DNA of 64,000 nucleotides from Eubacterium sp. (lineage in GTDB: Bacteria > Bacillota > Clostridia > Lachnospirales > Lachnospiraceae). The notes under the pieces were generated by a model. That model saw nothing but the letters and a program-made list of their open reading frames with translations, was not told where the DNA came from and ran no database searches. Numbering within the stretch: the first letter of the stretch is position 1; each line of letters starts with the position of its first letter. Both the position numbers and the translations under genes were made by a program. The DNA lies in assembly GCA_017433825.1 (NCBI GenBank), contig JAFRGL010000018.1, positions 1-64,000 of the forward strand, in the 5' to 3' direction. Of this stretch, positions 35,384 to 45,800 are shown piece by piece.

Positions 35384-38300
35384 TTATCTGACTATCAGTT
35401 TCTCCAGCGTTTCAAACAGTGTCTGCGGCTCCACCGGCTTCGAAAGATGCGCGTTTAAACCCGCCTGCATGCTGCGCTGCACATCCTCGTCAAAAGCATT
35501 GGCCGTCAGCGCGATAATCGGAACAGCCGCGGCATCCTTTCTGTCAAGGGAACGGATTGCGCGGGTTGCCTCCAGCCCGTCCATTTCGGGCATGCGCATA
35601 TCCATCAGGACCGCATCGTAATATCCTTCTTCGGACGCGGCAAATTTTTCCACGGCGATTCTGCCGTTTTCGGCCAGATCGGTCTCCATTTCCCTCATGG
35701 AAAGCACCATGACCATGATTTCCGCGTTGACCGGCATATCTTCAGCCAGGAGAACCCGCCGGCCCTTCAGGCCCGCATCTGTGCCGGCCGCAGTTTCCTT
35801 CCCGGTTTCTTCGCCGGAAACTTCCTTCTCCGGTTCTTCCGTTCCGGCAGGCGGTCCGTCATTTTGGACAGCATCCCCGCTTTTCCGGCCGGATTCCTCC
35901 AGGGTAACCGTCACCGTAAAGGTGGTTCCCACACCCTTTCACTTTCCACTTCAATATGCCCGTTCATCATTTCCACGATGCTTTTGGTAATGGGCATGCC
36001 CAGTCCGGTACTGCCGTATTTGTTGGTGGAGGAGGCGTCCTCCTGGGTGAAGGCTTCGAAAATATGCGGCAGGTATTCTTTGCTGATGCCGATACCGGTA
36101 TCAGAGACGGTAATCTTCAGCGTGGCTTTCCTGTCATAGCGCGGACCTTCTTCAATACAGCAGGAAACCTTTCCGCCTTTCGGCGTAAATTTAACGGCAT
36201 TTCCCAGAATATTGATAATAACCTGCTTAAGCTTCATTTCATCGCCGATATAATAATCGTCGATTTTCCCGACGGTACGGTATTCGTAGGTAAGGCCCTT
36301 GTCCCGGCACTGGCCGGCCACAATGGTATTTACCTGGTCCATTCCCCGGGCAAAGGAAAATTCCTCATGCTTTACGGTCATTTTCCCGGATTCAATCCGT
36401 GTCATATCCAGAATATCGTTGATAATCCCGAGAAGATGCTGGGCTGCAGCGCCTGTCTTCTTCAGGTATTCCGTGATTCTGTCCGGAATGTCCGGTTCGT
36501 TCAGGGCAATGTTGTTCAGGCCGATGATGGCGTTCATGGGCGTCCGGATTTCATGGCTCATGTTGGAGAGGAAGGCCGTCTTGGCCCTGTTGGCCTGCTC
36601 CGCGGCGTTTAACGCCTCCTTAAGCGCCCGGTTCCGGTCCATTGTCTCCCTCATCTCGGCATCGATTACCGTAAAGCCCACGCCCACGGCATGGACGATA
36701 TGATCGTCCCGGTCCTTGGGATGGCGAACGCCTGCCATTCGGAGCATTTCGTAGTATTCCGCGCCGTTCCTCCTGGCAAGATACCGGAAGGCAATAATGT
36801 CCTCCGCGGACAGGGCTTTTCTGATGTTTTCCGGTTCAATGAAGGCAAGGAATTCCTTTTCATATTCCTTATCCACGTACAGGCTGCAGTACTCCTGAAA
36901 ACGGGCGTGGAAGGGGAAATGTACCCCCTCCGGCGTCTGGTGACTGTCGCCGGGATCCGCACGGTAGCAGACCGCGTCGTCCGTATCCAGATCCACATGG
37001 TAGACGCTCCGGTAGTCTGAAGCCATCGCCGTGATCATGGCGTCCTGTTCTTTTCTTCTCTTCTCCTGTTCCAGAAGCTTTTCCTGCAGCGCCAGCCGTT
37101 CCTCCAGCTCCTGCTGTTTCGCCCTGCTTTCCGCTTCGGCCGTCTTGATCCGGGTCATTTCCGTCACGTCCACGCACATGCCCAGAAGGCACAGCCGTCC
37201 CGACGGGTCCGTAAACTTTGTTTTAGTGGTCTGCAGGTTCCGGAATGCGGTTCCCGCGGCATCGGGCACGTCTTCGACATAAACATAAGCCTCATCCATG
37301 CCCAGTGCCTTCTGGTCATCCTTTGCGAAATGCGCGGCAGTCTCCGGATCGAAAAGCGCGAAATCGTCCAGACCGGTCACTTCCTCCGGGGATTTTTTAC
37401 CGGCATACTCCGCAAAAGCCTGGTTGCAGGCCAGGTAAATGCCTGTTTCCGCGTCCTTGGAAAAGCTCATCGCAGGCATATTGGTCAGAAGGGAGGTAAC
37501 GAAACCCATCAGATTTACAATCTTCGCAGCGGATTCCACCTCCTCCAGCAGTCTTTTATTCTCTTCTTCGGTTTTTTTCGCGTCCTGAAGGGCCTTCTGC
37601 AGGGCCCTACCCTCCCGGACTTCCAGATCCGCGTCCTTAAAGCCCATGGTGACGCCGGTACGGCCGCCGGGCATGTTTACCTTGCCGAAATCAATCCTGT
37701 AATGCCTCGGCCCGTCTTTCAGATTCCGCATGAAATTCACGGAAAAAGCATTCCTGCTTTCGAACTGCTTCAGGATATACGGCAGGGAAATCTGCTCCTG
37801 CATCCTCTCCCGGTCCTCTTCAGCCACCATGGTCTGCACGTATTCCGTTTTGGTATCCGAATATTTCGCGTGGCTTAAGGCGTTTCTGATGGCTTCTGCA
37901 TGGATGCCGTCACTGTCCGTATGGAAGAGGGAGCAGTATTCCGTTTCCACGTCATTGATAAGCCATACCGTATTATAAGCCCCGGTCAGGGTCCGGATGA
38001 CCGCGTCGCGTATTTCCAGGTCTGTCTCCCGCCTGGCGCGTTTTGCAGTAATATCCGAGATAAAAACGCAGTAGATGCCGCCGTAAGCTTCCGTATCCGT
38101 AAAATGGCCGTTGTCGTCCACCCACCGGATTTCACCGTCCCTGCGCACAATCCGGTACTCCACATAGTCCATGTTGTTCCCGCGGGTGCTTATCTGTTTT
38201 TCAATGGAGGCGGTGACCGTCTCGTAATCCTCCGGATACACCATCCCCCTGAAGGTAAAGCCCGTCAGCGCCTTAAACTCTTCCAGAGTTCCGCAGCCGA

Positions 38301-38445
38301 AAATCCCGCAGCAGGCACGGTTGGCATAGAGAAGCGTCCCGGATTCGTCGGCCTTGTAAATGAAAAAGCCGCCCGGCATATATTCTTCTATTTCTTCCAC
38401 GAAGTAAATGGACTCTTCGCTGAACGCAGACCGTTTTCCCAACAT
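35384..38445 (-). pseudogene. Cytosolic PAS hybrid histidine kinase, one-base frameshift
   Basis: From the ATG at 38445 (AAGGAG upstream) about 840 residues read without break: PAS domain (residues 15-135), a PAS-like middle, a second PAS near 315-430, a coiled coil, a third sensor segment (475-600), HisKA with His631 and HATPase (SDTGIGIS, STGLGMPIT). At 35931-35946 the frame is lost after IEVESER; adding one base restores KGVGTTFTVTVTLEESG and runs on through a Glu/Pro-rich linker to a receiver (LMDMRMPEMDG) ending at 35384. There is no membrane segment. The rest of the sequence is intact, so it may be a recent mutation or a sequencing error in an A-run. A GTG could restart the receiver part, but no good RBS is seen. 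Confidence 0.85.
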
Positions 38446-38503
38446 TGTCTTCTCCTTGCTTACGAACAAACAGTCAGGGAATCTTTCATTAATGGACTGT
38501 ACC

Positions 38504-40720
38504 TTAAAACACGACGCAGCCGCTTTTCTCTTTTTTCGCCTTCTGCAGGGCGGTATCCGCGTCTTCAAACACGTCGCCCTCCGGATTTTCCCTGTCGGAA
38601 AAAGCGATGCCGACGCTTAAATGAAGGGCGGGCCGGCCCTCCGGCGCGTTTTTCAGCGTATTGTTAATCAGTTCCAGCTTATCCAGAATCTGCCTTTTCA
38701 TGGCGCTGGTCATTCTGGAAACAATAACGACGAATTCATCCTCCTGCAGGCGGCAGACATAATCGGAGGAGCGGAAGCTGCTGCGAAGCACCTCCGCGAC
38801 TCTCTTAACCGCCTCATCCGCAGCGGCCTTCCCATGCAGGCTGCGGAAGGTCCGGTAATCATCCGCAGAAGCAAGGATGACGGCAATGTGGTCATGGTCC
38901 GCATCATGGAACAGGACATCAAAGGCGCTGTGGTTGTAAAGCCCGGTCAGGGAATCGTGCATGGCATCATACGTATATCTGTCCTTCGGTCCGCTCCTGG
39001 CCGGTTTCCCGGTTTTCTCCGTCGCATTCTTTGTGATGTCCAGATTGCGGACATATTCGTTGAATTCCTCCACGGGCAGCGGTTTTGAGAAATAATATCC
39101 CTGTACGATATCACAGCCCATAGCCTTCAGGGTAAACACCTGCTCTGCCGTTTCCACACCCTCCGCGACGGTGGGAAGGCCCAGGGACTGGGCCAGGCCG
39201 ATAACCGCTTCCAGAAGCCTCGTATCTTTCCTGTCCTTAAATGCCGTGCGGATTAGCTGCATATCCAGCTTCAGCGCGTCGATGGGCAGTGTGGAAATCA
39301 TGTTCAGGGAAGAATATCCGGTGCCGAAATCGTCCATTTCAACGAAAAATCCCCTGTCACGCAGGGCGCTCACCACGCCGATTATCTGTTCGGAATCCTC
39401 CGTATAGGCAGATTCCGTTATCTCCAGCAGCAGTTCGCCGCCCATAAGGTTCTCATTCTCCGCGATACCCTCCAGGGTGTCCAGAAGCTTCGGATCATAC
39501 AGGTCAATCCGGGAAACATTGACGGATACCGGAATAACCCGGCCCAGCGTTTCCTTCCACCGCCGGATCTGCGCGGCGGCTTCCTGCCAGACATAACAGT
39601 CAAGCTCACGGATCAGCCCGTTATCCTCAAAAAGGGGAATAAAGACACCGGGACTTATCATGCCCAGCTTCGGATGCTGCCATCTGACCAGCGCCTCCGT
39701 GCTGTTTAAAATCGGCTCTGCGGGACGTATGTCAAATTTGGGCTGGTAATGTATCTTAAACTGTTTTTCCCGGATGGCTGTATGGAAATCATCCAGCAGC
39801 TGCTCGGCAAAGAGTTCCTTTTCGCGCATGGAATCATCGTACATGCCCACTGCATGGGAGAAGCTGTTCCTGACGGTATCCGCCGCCTGTTTGGCCCGGT
39901 CAAACCGGCGTTCCATATCAACGCTGCGGTCCACTTCGGCATACACGCCCATACGGACGCGGACATGATAGTCCCCCTCCATATCTATGCAGGCCTTTTC
40001 CAGGATCTCGTCATAATCACTGCGGTGCGGACAGTAAATGAGGAAGGTATCGGCCTCCCGTCTGCAGACAATGCCGTCTGTACCGCTCATGCTTTCCCTG
40101 AGCTTGTCGGCAATCCCTTTGAGCACCCTGTTGCCGAATTCCCTTCCGTAGCGCTCATTGATCATGTGGAAATGATTGATGTTCAGCAGAATCGCGTCCG
40201 TCGGCACATCCGCATGATAGGTGTCAAACTGGGCAGCATAACGGTAGAAATAATCCGGGTTGTAAAGCCCGGTCAGCTGATCCCTTTCCGTCCATCTGAT
40301 AATATCCCTGTCCTCAAACAGTTCGATTGTCCGTAAGATCCTGGCCAGCACCACAGCCTGCTTCGGATACGGCTTCGGTATAAAGTCCGTCGCGCCCAGG
40401 TTCAGGCATTCGACCTCCGCCTCCTGGTCAGCCGTCATCACGATGACCGGTATCAGGGCCGTGCGGATATCCGACTTGATCCCGCGCAGGATATCCGTGC
40501 CTTTCATATCAGGCAGGTTTAAATCCAGCAGCACAAGGCTCAGCGTTTCGTACTGCTCCTCCAGAATCGTCTGCGCCTTGCCGCCTGTTTCCGCAAATAC
40601 GACGTCGTAGGTATCCTGAAGCAAAAAGTTCAGCATTTCCCGGTTTATCGCTTCGTCCTCGACAACCAGAATCCGCCTTTTTCCTCCGTAAGAATGAAAT
40701 TTCAGATTGTTTTCGGGCAT
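38504..40720 (-). CDS. REC-degenerate GGDEF-EAL-degenerate GGDEF signalling protein
   Basis: The 738-residue protein begins with a receiver (residues 14-135, phospho-acceptor Asp66 in LLDLNLPD). A GGDEF fold follows (140-295) whose signature is RREADTF, so it cannot make c-di-GMP. The EAL domain (305-560) keeps EALVRW (Glu342), the NVS and EITES segments, DDFGTGYSS, AEGVET and QGYYFSKPL, so a c-di-GMP phosphodiesterase is plausible. A second GGDEF fold (583-735) has LQEDEF in place of GGDEF. AGGAGG precedes the ATG. It heads the kinase cluster and may be the output for phosphoryl flow from the neighbouring hybrid kinases. Confidence 0.9.
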   Translation of the reverse strand: MPENNLKFHSYGGKRRILVVEDEAINREMLNFLLQDTYDVVFAETGGKAQTILEEQYETLSLVLLDLNLPDMKGTDILRGIKSDIRTALIPVIVMTADQEAEVECLNLGATDFIPKPYPKQAVVLARILRTIELFEDRDIIRWTERDQLTGLYNPDYFYRYAAQFDTYHADVPTDAILLNINHFHMINERYGREFGNRVLKGIADKLRESMSGTDGIVCRREADTFLIYCPHRSDYDEILEKACIDMEGDYHVRVRMGVYAEVDRSVDMERRFDRAKQAADTVRNSFSHAVGMYDDSMREKELFAEQLLDDFHTAIREKQFKIHYQPKFDIRPAEPILNSTEALVRWQHPKLGMISPGVFIPLFEDNGLIRELDCYVWQEAAAQIRRWKETLGRVIPVSVNVSRIDLYDPKLLDTLEGIAENENLMGGELLLEITESAYTEDSEQIIGVVSALRDRGFFVEMDDFGTGYSSLNMISTLPIDALKLDMQLIRTAFKDRKDTRLLEAVIGLAQSLGLPTVAEGVETAEQVFTLKAMGCDIVQGYYFSKPLPVEEFNEYVRNLDITKNATEKTGKPARSGPKDRYTYDAMHDSLTGLYNHSAFDVLFHDADHDHIAVILASADDYRTFRSLHGKAAADEAVKRVAEVLRSSFRSSDYVCRLQEDEFVVIVSRMTSAMKRQILDKLELINNTLKNAPEGRPALHLSVGIAFSDRENPEGDVFEDADTALQKAKKEKSGCVVF

Positions 40721-40768
40721 ATTACCCTCCTGTTGCAGATTGTTCCGTTTGTGTTTAAAGAATAGAGG

Positions 40769-40782
40769 TTACCTTAGGGTAA
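40769..40782. promoter_or_regulatory. Palindrome at predicted start site of kinase cluster
   Basis: TTACCTTAGGGTAA (near-perfect dyad) covers the predicted RNA start of the minus-strand promoter at 40783-40811. Position fits a repressor operator. Confidence 0.4.
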
Positions 40783-40811
40783 ATTGTACCATCTCCTGTC
40801 AGGAATGTCCA
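40783..40811 (-). promoter_or_regulatory. Promoter for REC-EAL/kinase cluster
   Basis: TGGACA (40806-40811) and TACAAT (40783-40788) on the minus strand with 17-base spacing, in the 122-base gap after the second TIR gene. Only a weak hairpin with a CTTTTT tail separates the two. Confidence 0.65.
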
Positions 40812-40842
40812 CGGAAAAAGCCTCTGCGGCAGCGGTTCCCGG

Positions 40843-42837
40843 CTATTCATCCAGATGATATCTTCTCCGCTCCGCGGGAATCAGTTCGCGGCCGTTTAAG
40901 AGTTCTTCCGCCAGGGCAATCTGCTCTTCCAGGGTTTCGGGAACTTCGATTTCCTCCGCCCGGTATTCGTAATAATATTTATCCGCGCTTTTGTCTGTAT
41001 AAACGCTGCTGTAAAGCAGCATAACGGAAGCGCTTTTGTTCCCGTAGACCGGATCCTCCGGACCGCACAGGCTGAACTCGGTTTCCCGTAAATCGTGAAT
41101 GATATCCACTGTATGCCCGTCCGCAAGATCGATAACATAGATATCATTTCCGCGCCAGAGGGGCAGCCAGCCTTCCGAAGACTGCGTCAGGAAACGGACG
41201 CCCGAAGACTGTCCGAAATCGTCCATCTCGAACAGGAAGCTTCCGTCTTCTTCGTCATACACAAACTGCTCTCCCACGATGATGCGCCGTGAACCGTCCG
41301 GCAGGATTGCCAGATAGGTGCCGTTCCAGTAGGTGGAGCCGTTGGGCGCCGTCGCAAACAGCTTCGTATTCTCATCCTCAATGATATACTTTAGACGGAA
41401 TGGTCTGCTTTCGAAGACCGCGATACCGTCCCGGTTCAGGGCGTGCACCCGGTCGGAGAAACCGGGTCTTTCCATGAAAAATGTCACCTCAAAGGGAAGT
41501 TCCTCCGTCAGGGACGTTTCCCCGTCATAGACGGGAATCTGCCTGACGTTTTCCTCCTTTAAGGCCGGCTTGTCCGCGCCTGCCGACTCCGTGACAGAAA
41601 ACCTTAATAATACTTTATCGCTTTTCTCCAGCAGGAGCGAACCGTCCGGGAGAATCTTCACCGCGGATATACCTGTCACAAGGCTGCCGTCAGTCATCCG
41701 CAGGTAAAAGCCTTCTTCCGCGCCTGACGCGGAACCAATCCAGAGGATTTCATCCGCATCGTCCCAGGTTTCTCCCCAGCGGACAGTTCCCTGATAGACG
41801 CCGTAACCGTATTTCACTGAATAATCTTTCAAAGACACATGCGCGTCGTCCGGTCGGTATGGTTTATCCCCGCTTCCGGAGGGCGGGAGGATTTCCATCG
41901 AAGCAGGAAGCGTACCCGGCCTTTCGTCATCTTCGGATTCGCTCAGCAATGTGTACCCCCCATAGGAAAGCGAGTCCATCTGCCGGGTCCGTTCGTACGC
42001 CTGTTTGGTTGTCACGGGGGTAAAGCCCGCGCTGCATCTGATGGACAGGGCTTTTTCAAACACTTCCGTGAGTTCTTCTATCTGCCGCATTTCCGGCAGG
42101 TATTCCAGGCAAAGCAGCATCGCCAGCTCCGTATTTCCCGCGTCCAGCAGTCCGTCCGCCGTCACGGCAACGGTGCGGGCCAGGGCCTCCTGCGCCGCGT
42201 CTTTCTGCTCCTGCGCTTCGGCAAGCGCTTCTTCCGCTTCAGCATACTGCTGCTGCAGCTTTTCATTCTGCTGCCGGATAATCTGCATCCTGGAAATGGT
42301 AAAGATGAGGAAAACCGCCGCCGCCCCCATCACCGCGCAGCCCGCCGCCAGACGGATTCTCGCCTTCTGCCGGCGGTCCCGGTTCATCAGGTCGTCAAAC
42401 CGCACGCCCAGCATCGGTGCCAGAAGACGGAGTTTTTCCGTTTTCAAAAGGCCGTATGCTTTCCAGGCGCTCTCCGCCGTGATATTTGCCGCCAGCGGCT
42501 CATGTTCCTTTACCGTGCCGTCGGGCAGCTTTTCGAAACGGATATTTTCCGGAAAGCTTGTCACAGGCGTTCCTTCCGCCAGCACGGTGAGAATCCGGTT
42601 TCTTTTCCCGGCAGACAAGTATTCCTCTATAACGCTGCAGACTGCGCCGTCACCGGGCGTATCCGGCGTGCAGATGACAATCAGCCAGCTTTCCGGTATT
42701 TCACGCACCGTATGGATGCCTGTCTTTTCAATGATGTCTTTATGAATACGGTATCCTTCCAGCTCTTTTTCCAGTCTTTCAGCCAGCTCAGCGGAAGACG
42801 GCGGGGCAATTACCTGAAATCCTTTCTTTTCAGTCAT
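40843..42837 (-). CDS. Degenerate TIR-membrane-propeller-like protein (partner)
   Basis: The 664-residue protein is a diverged relative of the upstream TIR protein. Residues 7-110 align to its TIR second half (WLIVICTPD, RNRILTVLAEGTPVTSFPE), but the first strand and BB-loop are replaced and the WCxxE segment reads VCSVIEE with the catalytic-type Glu changed to Val. A membrane helix is at 161-180, a long coiled coil at 185-222, then the LLDAGNTELAMLLCLEYL linker that precedes beta-propellers in such proteins. The remaining 400 residues look beta-rich and may be a propeller. The start is two bases after the previous stop, with GGAGGGTGA inside the upstream gene. Confidence 0.75.
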   Translation of the reverse strand: MTEKKGFQVIAPPSSAELAERLEKELEGYRIHKDIIEKTGIHTVREIPESWLIVICTPDTPGDGAVCSVIEEYLSAGKRNRILTVLAEGTPVTSFPENIRFEKLPDGTVKEHEPLAANITAESAWKAYGLLKTEKLRLLAPMLGVRFDDLMNRDRRQKARIRLAAGCAVMGAAAVFLIFTISRMQIIRQQNEKLQQQYAEAEEALAEAQEQKDAAQEALARTVAVTADGLLDAGNTELAMLLCLEYLPEMRQIEELTEVFEKALSIRCSAGFTPVTTKQAYERTRQMDSLSYGGYTLLSESEDDERPGTLPASMEILPPSGSGDKPYRPDDAHVSLKDYSVKYGYGVYQGTVRWGETWDDADEILWIGSASGAEEGFYLRMTDGSLVTGISAVKILPDGSLLLEKSDKVLLRFSVTESAGADKPALKEENVRQIPVYDGETSLTEELPFEVTFFMERPGFSDRVHALNRDGIAVFESRPFRLKYIIEDENTKLFATAPNGSTYWNGTYLAILPDGSRRIIVGEQFVYDEEDGSFLFEMDDFGQSSGVRFLTQSSEGWLPLWRGNDIYVIDLADGHTVDIIHDLRETEFSLCGPEDPVYGNKSASVMLLYSSVYTDKSADKYYYEYRAEEIEVPETLEEQIALAEELLNGRELIPAERRRYHLDE

Positions 42838-42839
42838 CT

Positions 42840-45800
42840 TCAGTCACCCTCCCCGATTCCGTATTCCTGCCTCAGTTCCTCCAGATAAGCCGGAGACTGC
42901 TGCGAAAGCTTTGTATTTGCTTTCTGCACCAGGGTATCCGGATCGGAAGCCCGGATAATTCTCGGCGTTGTATAATAGCCGTAAATACAGAGGCTTTCAC
43001 CGTCCGGCGCGACGGCGGCGCCTACGGCAATACGGCTGTATTTGAAATCCAGAAGCGTGATGCCGTCGGAAATCCGTATAATCCTCAGATCGTCCATCTC
43101 CAGGCGGACGTTGTTGAGCGCGGCGTCATACCCGCCGAAAACCACATGCTGGGAAGCGTTCGCCTCATCCCTTAACTCCATCAAAGGGTCTTTGGCCTGC
43201 ATGGTTGTCAGCATCCTGCCCCTTTCGGTGTCTGTATAGACCGCCGGCCCGAAACTGCCGCCCGCCTCCAGCGTTTTGCAGTATTCGGTTTCTTCTTCCG
43301 CTACGGTCCAGCGTACTGCCATTTCCCCGGTATAAGAAAAGACGAAATCGCAGTATTCCTCCAGGTCCCAGGAATCCAGGAACCTGCCGTCCGGCAGCGA
43401 GTAGACTTCTATATGTGTTCCCTGCCCGTTTTCCGTTTCCGGGTGGCTGGTCAGGGAAAATTTCTGCTGTTCTTCGCAGACCTGCACATACCTGGTCGGG
43501 CTTTTGTAGGGTTCTTCCAGCAGGATGGTATCCTCCAGGACGCTGCCGTCTTTTGCCGCGAGGCGGATATACCGTATCCCGGCTTTGTCCGCGTCCTTGT
43601 CCCAGTATCTGTTTACGCTTAAGATCTGGCTGCCGTCCGCCGACCAGCAGGCTTTTTCCATATCGGTTTTTACCCAGTATTCTTCCCCTGTTTCCGGATT
43701 GAACGCGACGATGTCGCTCCCGTATTCCGCGGGAGAAAAAGCGATTTCGTTTTTCCCGTCCGGATTCTCTTTAGGCATCAGGCGGTCCCTGGCGCAGTCT
43801 TTCCACGATACGCTCCAGAGGGTTTCACCGGTTTCCGCGTCAATTTTCTCCAGGCCGTCCATGTAGCTGGTCGCCCGCCAGACAGCATTTCCGTCCCGGG
43901 AAAGGCAGCAGAAATCATGCGCGTTGCCCTGCAGCGTCCATCTGCTGTCATTGTTCCAGATAAACCTGCCGGTTTTTACATCCCATTTGGAGACCTGGCC
44001 GCCGTACTGCTGCAGGTAGATGTATTTACTGTCGGGGGAATAAAAGGCATACGCGGTTTCATACACAACCCCCTGCTCGTAAAGAGGAAAATAGTCCGTG
44101 GCTTCCATCGAGCTGTCCGCTTCGATTTCATACAAATCCACGCGGTTCTCATACAGAAGGCAGAAGGAATTGCCCAGATGCCGCCACAGCTGCTGCTCAT
44201 ATCCCTCCCAGAAAACGTCTATGGGCATTTCCTCCGGGAATATTTCCTTCACCAGCCTTCCGTCCAGGCTGACAATCCTGATGCCGCCGTCAGCGCAGAG
44301 CAGCAGGAACAGTTCCTTCTGGCTGCAGTACTGCAGGGAAAGCACCGGCGCAGGAGAAGGAAACCTGTATTCTTTTTCCAGCGTAACCGCATTGATTAAA
44401 TAAGCGTCCCCCGAAGCATCCACAGCACAGAAGCAGGTGCTGCTGTCCGGATAATAAACCTTCGTCCATTCGCCCGGCAGAACTGCTTTTTTCCTCCCGA
44501 AGTCTGTATCAAAGAGATAAATCGTCCCTTTGTCGTTAACCACCGCGATACGGGAGTAGTTGTCGGAAAGTCCGGCGGAAACAGGCAGGCCTTCCATCTC
44601 CAGTCCGAGCGCTTCCGTCTCCCCGATATAGAAAAACGCGGTCTGCTGCTGCCCGGAAAGAGGATTTTCGTTCCAGGCCAGCATATAAGAGCTTTCTCCG
44701 CATTCCAGCACGTGATCGGCGTAAATATACTCTCCGTTCAGCGTAATCCGGTTCTCTTCCAGGGTTTTCTTATACCCGTTGTTGGTGGTTAAGGGTTTAT
44801 CCGGCCCGTAAAAGACGGTCTGTGAACCCCGGCCTCCTATGTATCCCATACTGTAGCCGGCTTCGGCGGCATTTTTCTTCGCCGCAGACTCCACCGGTAC
44901 GATTTCCCCTGTTTCGTAAGTCAGATAGTATTCAAAAGGCCCGTCTTCGTCATCCAGAAGCAGTACGCCGGCTGAACTGTCCGTATTTTCACTTGACAGA
45001 TAACCGGTAATGGTAAAGTCCGTTTCATAGCTTTTGGAATATGTCCAGCTGTCTTTGGGCGCTGCCGGCATGCTCACGGCGGCCCTTAAGGCACTGATAG
45101 CTTCTTCCGAAACAGGCGCGTCCCCGTGCAGGTCTTCCGGAAGCGCCTCCAGGGCAAGAAGAACTGCCGCAATATCCTCCTGACTGTCTATGGCCGTCCA
45201 GGCCCTTTCCGACAGGAACCGGGCATTGGTAAGTATCGCGCGGTTTCTCTCTTCCACCGCCGCGTCTCTTGCTTCCCGGGTCCTTGCGGTAGCAGCGGCA
45301 ATTTCCCGGTTGTTGCCGGCAATCCGGTTTGCCGTGACCGAAGCATAGCCGGCAAATCCCAGTACGCCGGCAAGCACGGCCGCAAAAACGCCGCCGCGGA
45401 CCATAAGCCGGTTTCTCCGTTCGGAGGCAGCATATTCTTTCGCATCCTCTCCCGCTGCACGTCCGAGAATTGCCGCAGCGCATTCGTCGAGTGCGGCAGC
45501 CCGTTTCCTCCCCGAAGTATCCCTGAGGTCGGCTATGACGGGCAGATCCCGGATGGATTCCGGTATGGACTTCTCCGGCGTTCCGCTTACCAGTACGGGC
45601 AGGATCCTGTCCTTCCTGCCCAGCTTTAAATACACTTCCACCTCTTTCAGGCACCACAGGGAACCCATGTAGTCCTCGGAGCACAGGCAGATAAGGAATC
45701 CGCTTTCCTTCAGCGCATTCTCAATATCCGTACCCAGGTCCGAGCTGGTCGGCAGCTCGTCTTTATCCCGGAAAACACGCCGTTTCCGGTCAAGCGCCGA

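Noticed and set aside
35384-35932. Independent single-receiver response regulator
   Set aside because: It begins with the end of a HATPase domain (GTTFTVTVTLEE), so it is the 3' part of the frameshifted kinase.
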